60,019 nucleotides of DNA, from contig JALSLV010000037.1 in the NCBI GenBank assembly GCA_026988115.1, positions 1 through 60,019 of the forward strand. Reading direction: 5' to 3'. The position numbers and the translations under genes were made by a program. Every line of letters starts with the position of its first letter. The stretch's first letter is position 1. The DNA is from Lysobacterales bacterium. GTDB taxonomy: Bacteria > Pseudomonadota > Gammaproteobacteria > Xanthomonadales > Marinicellaceae. The notes under the pieces are model-generated. The model was not told where the DNA came from, did not search any database, and saw only the letters and a list, made by a program, of their open reading frames with translations. This document shows positions 58,901 to 60,019 of the stretch, piece after piece.

Positions 58901-58984
58901 TATTTGATCTAAAAAAGCCGTGCGTTCATGCGTTTCTAAAAATAAGGCTTTTTTAAGAAGCTCATTTATTTCGGTTTTAGACAT
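55901..58984 (-). CDS. Membrane-anchored Ser/Thr protein kinase with TPR-like C-terminal region
   Basis: This protein of 1027 residues has a short N-terminal helical region, then a Hanks-type kinase domain at about 73-345. Visible motifs: IAKGGMGSVY (glycine loop), VAIKTI (ATP lysine), IHRDLKPDN with catalytic Asp196, LDFGIAKS and SPEQAQG. One membrane helix follows (about 357-376). The remaining 650 residues are helical, TPR-like repeats with many short K/N-rich units. They would face the periplasm if the kinase is cytoplasmic. It is 75 bp downstream of an ECF sigma gene in the same direction. That pairing is common in some gammaproteobacteria and suggests the kinase acts on, or with, the sigma factor. 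Confidence 0.87.
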   Translation of the reverse strand: MSKTEINELLKKALFLETHERTAFLDQIEESELKQKIALLLNDDTELTQFILKTSHGAQPLSTHQIKDLKAGDKINQFIIIKLIAKGGMGSVYMAYDEKLKRNVAIKTIRSEYIKNKATQNRFKQEAQILSLINHPSICQIYDYIDYEDGDMLVLELVDGTTLNDIHLSDQEKLNVFIQIASALEVAHKKNIIHRDLKPDNIMYTADKEIKILDFGIAKSTVMDNPGIHSEESKSTGNEKPITKMGTLMGTLLYMSPEQAQGKEVTKASDIYSFGIIMQEILTGATVYDLANTDDLKQQVINAEKVNIDHIPKKYQNLISSLTHINSNKRLSAHELKQSLLKIKQEPKIKKRKLRNSIIVFLVISLILILAYQWYDFNRQQNKTLFISSINKDASEIISTWKNIYTLPLHNIKKDVQKLLDVKDDILLKIESSDFLTINEKKLLQGRVYWSNREYKDALPLLESAWKSGIKTVKLARELALNNLMLYFLAAKNFVNDNAYKDEEYFSEIDKLYIKSAEKYINFMGEEFEEYSITNALMMWYKKDNQKAINILKHITENKNWEFEAFQIHGEIIAKIGMNHLRKGNMELGNEYLQKAKKVYYESSIRGRSFVTAYLRICDMSSAQLQKAVDVYNDNASTFFQEAVKNCEFAVDINDNNKAINNLAVAYNRYGFSLIKKGKNPLEYLNKSIKYSNKIDQKFRKYFMMAVSFTYKGLYKNNIGGNPLSDFDKAIEYSLKSISSANKKLDINYSNIMYIHLMKLWYEFNLGTNPNDSIQEILRLNEKSIKSASSVVTLNNSVVYRNSIIANAYLTKAQYLNLKGENPSEVLAFIKDSFTKIKKVTDEDLIIDNVLVETYNEIISYNLKHGKSSLNEFNHAIKLINNCIEKTPNNDTYLTSKAQLLINQQLMINRNNKGNHLNFDSPLELLKQANGINPNSDSTHTQLSELYYLIAENAYSQEKIKKALNLGIIQSDNALIINPNFSFALYSKAKLIKLGIDTNVFSHQKQQEANELFEKANKLNPLLKILK

Positions 58985-59059
58985 AGGTGAATTATTTTTC
59001 TTATTCTATGCCTATATCATGATTGAATACAGGAATTTTGTCAATTATTTTTTCTGCAT

Positions 59060-59632
59060 CTATCTAATGATTGATTGTTCTGCAAATTCAATTGCCAGCC
59101 ACTTCTTTGAACGTTTCCAATACCTCCTAACCGACCTGACATTGACATTCAAAGCCTCAGCAGTTTCTTGCTCTGAATAGCCTGCAAAATATTTGCATTC
59201 TACCGTGATGGCGAGTTTTTCATCTATAGCTCGTAATTTTTCTATGCCTTCATGAACATAAAATATTTCTTTAGTGTTGTCATTAATGGGTAATTTGCTA
59301 TCAGATAAGGTGGTTGCACAAAAATTTGCTCCCCGCTTAAGACTGCCATCGTTTCTTAATTGGTCAATAATCAAAAAACGCATGGCATTGGCAGCAATGG
59401 CTAAAAAATGCCTGCGTCCATTAGCGTTAATGGACAAAGATTTAGAAAGTTTTAGGTACACTTCATGAACCAACTCTTGTGCGGATATGTCCCTTTTTCC
59501 TAATTTGTTAATCTGTGATTGTGCCACCTTACACAGCTCTTTGTACAATGCATCAACAATAAAACCCAACTCTTGTGCATCACCCTCTGAATAGGCTATG
59601 ATATGTTGAGTAATATTTTCTATGGATGGCAT
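59060..59632 (-). CDS. ECF-type sigma factor (TIGR02999-like)
   Basis: The 190-residue sigma factor has AQELVHEVYLKLSKS near residue 47 (region 2) and HFLAIAANAMRFLIIDQLR near 70 (region 2, -10 recognition). An HTH with SEQETAEALNVNVRSVRRYWKRSKKWL lies near the end (region 4). This pattern fits the TIGR02999 subgroup of ECF factors, whose genes often precede Ser/Thr kinase genes, as here. I chose the ATG at 59632; a TTG at 59638 is also in frame. No anti-sigma gene is visible nearby. Confidence 0.87.
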   Translation of the reverse strand: MPSIENITQHIIAYSEGDAQELGFIVDALYKELCKVAQSQINKLGKRDISAQELVHEVYLKLSKSLSINANGRRHFLAIAANAMRFLIIDQLRNDGSLKRGANFCATTLSDSKLPINDNTKEIFYVHEGIEKLRAIDEKLAITVECKYFAGYSEQETAEALNVNVRSVRRYWKRSKKWLAIEFAEQSIIR

Positions 59633-59704
59633 TGACAATAGTTTGTATTAATTTAAGTATGATTATACAAATATTCCAACCTTTTACAACTTTTCTTTAC
59701 TTCC

Positions 59705-59984
59705 TATTAACCCCGCGACATAATACCGCACTACAGTCTAAGCCGTGTGTTCTTGGCAAGGCATCAGCATGCAGTCCTAGTCATTCTAAAGCAAATGCTG
59801 ATAACGCAGTCCAAGAGCGGATAGGCTCAGACCATTCATAACAAAATCAACAAGTTGGGACTACAAGAAACCCCCATTTCTGCATCAAATTATTTTGAGA
59901 TAGACGACCAACCCTACAATAATTTTCTTTGATATGAGAATTTCTTGTAGTCCTGAATTACGGTATTATATCGCGGGGTTGATA
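59705..59984. mobile_element. Non-autonomous element with 20-bp terminal inverted repeats (about 280 bp)
   Basis: The ends AACCCCGCGACATAATACCG (59709-59728) and CGGTATTATATCGCGGGGTT (59961-59980) are inverted, matching at 19 of 20 positions. The match continues imperfectly three bases outward. A second, inner inverted pair, GGACTACAAGAAA (59858-59870) and TTTCTTGTAGTCC (59941-59953), is nested inside. A further TCAGCAT/ATGCTGA pair lies near 59764-59802. No convincing ORF is inside, and no target duplication is clear. It occupies nearly all of the gene-free right end. MITE-like is my best label; a structured RNA is an alternative. Confidence 0.6.
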
Positions 59985-60019
59985 TGTTTTGACCTGTCAA
60001 GTTTAAATACATAATTTCA

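Overview
The window is about 60 kb of AT-rich, gene-dense bacterial chromosome. Its gene set is gammaproteobacterial: the plsX/fab block behind rpmF, rsxABCDGE, narGHJI with two NarK transporters, oxyR beside katG, mltF and trhO. The ECF sigma factor beside a giant Ser/Thr kinase, and families such as OsmC/YcaO, DUF4404, DUF6524, DUF6165 and DUF6768, recall Marinicella-like or Lysobacterales relatives. That placement is inference. I see no tRNA, rRNA, CRISPR array, prophage or transposase gene.

Layout. (1) 0.1-6 kb: an OsmC-YcaO fusion protein, a D-cysteine desulfhydrase-type PLP enzyme and a long Cys/Met-type PLP enzyme, with two related 134-bp palindromic repeats in the gaps. (2) 5.8-11 kb: an oxidative-stress block of fpr, oxyR and a katG with a signal peptide, then two small DUF genes. 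(3) 11-24.4 kb: a nitrate-respiration island. narK1-narK2-narGHJI runs leftward from a perfect FNR/DNR-type box. Divergent from it is a one-component regulator joining a NIT (nitrate/nitrite-sensing) domain to a CRP/FNR domain, followed closely by moeA and mobA for the molybdenum cofactor. (4) 24.4-35 kb: PP2C phosphatase, mltF, small DUF genes, trhO, a frameshifted hybrid sensor kinase, a GST-like protein, an ECF sigma factor with a DUF6768 partner, and a methyltransferase. (5) 35.5-39.8 kb: paaABCDE, the phenylacetyl-CoA epoxidase, interrupted by a small membrane-protein gene and several repeats. (6) 39.9-50.7 kb: a serine hydrolase, YjdF-like protein, the yceD-rpmF-plsX-fabHDG block (no acpP or fabF next to fabG), an AmpD-like amidase, tesB, a YhiN-like flavoprotein, a methyltransferase and a truncated globin. 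(7) 50.8-55.8 kb: rsxABCDGE. (8) 55.9-59.6 kb: an ECF sigma factor and a 1027-residue kinase. (9) The right end holds a roughly 280-bp element with 20-bp terminal inverted repeats.

Two things stand out. The NIT-CRP fusion with its cofactor genes and divergent nar operon looks like a self-contained nitrate-responsive respiration module with no NarXL in the window. Second, several unrelated palindrome families in the gaps, and once inside paaD, all begin with GTAG or GTAA. That is the hallmark of REP elements mobilised by RAYT proteins.
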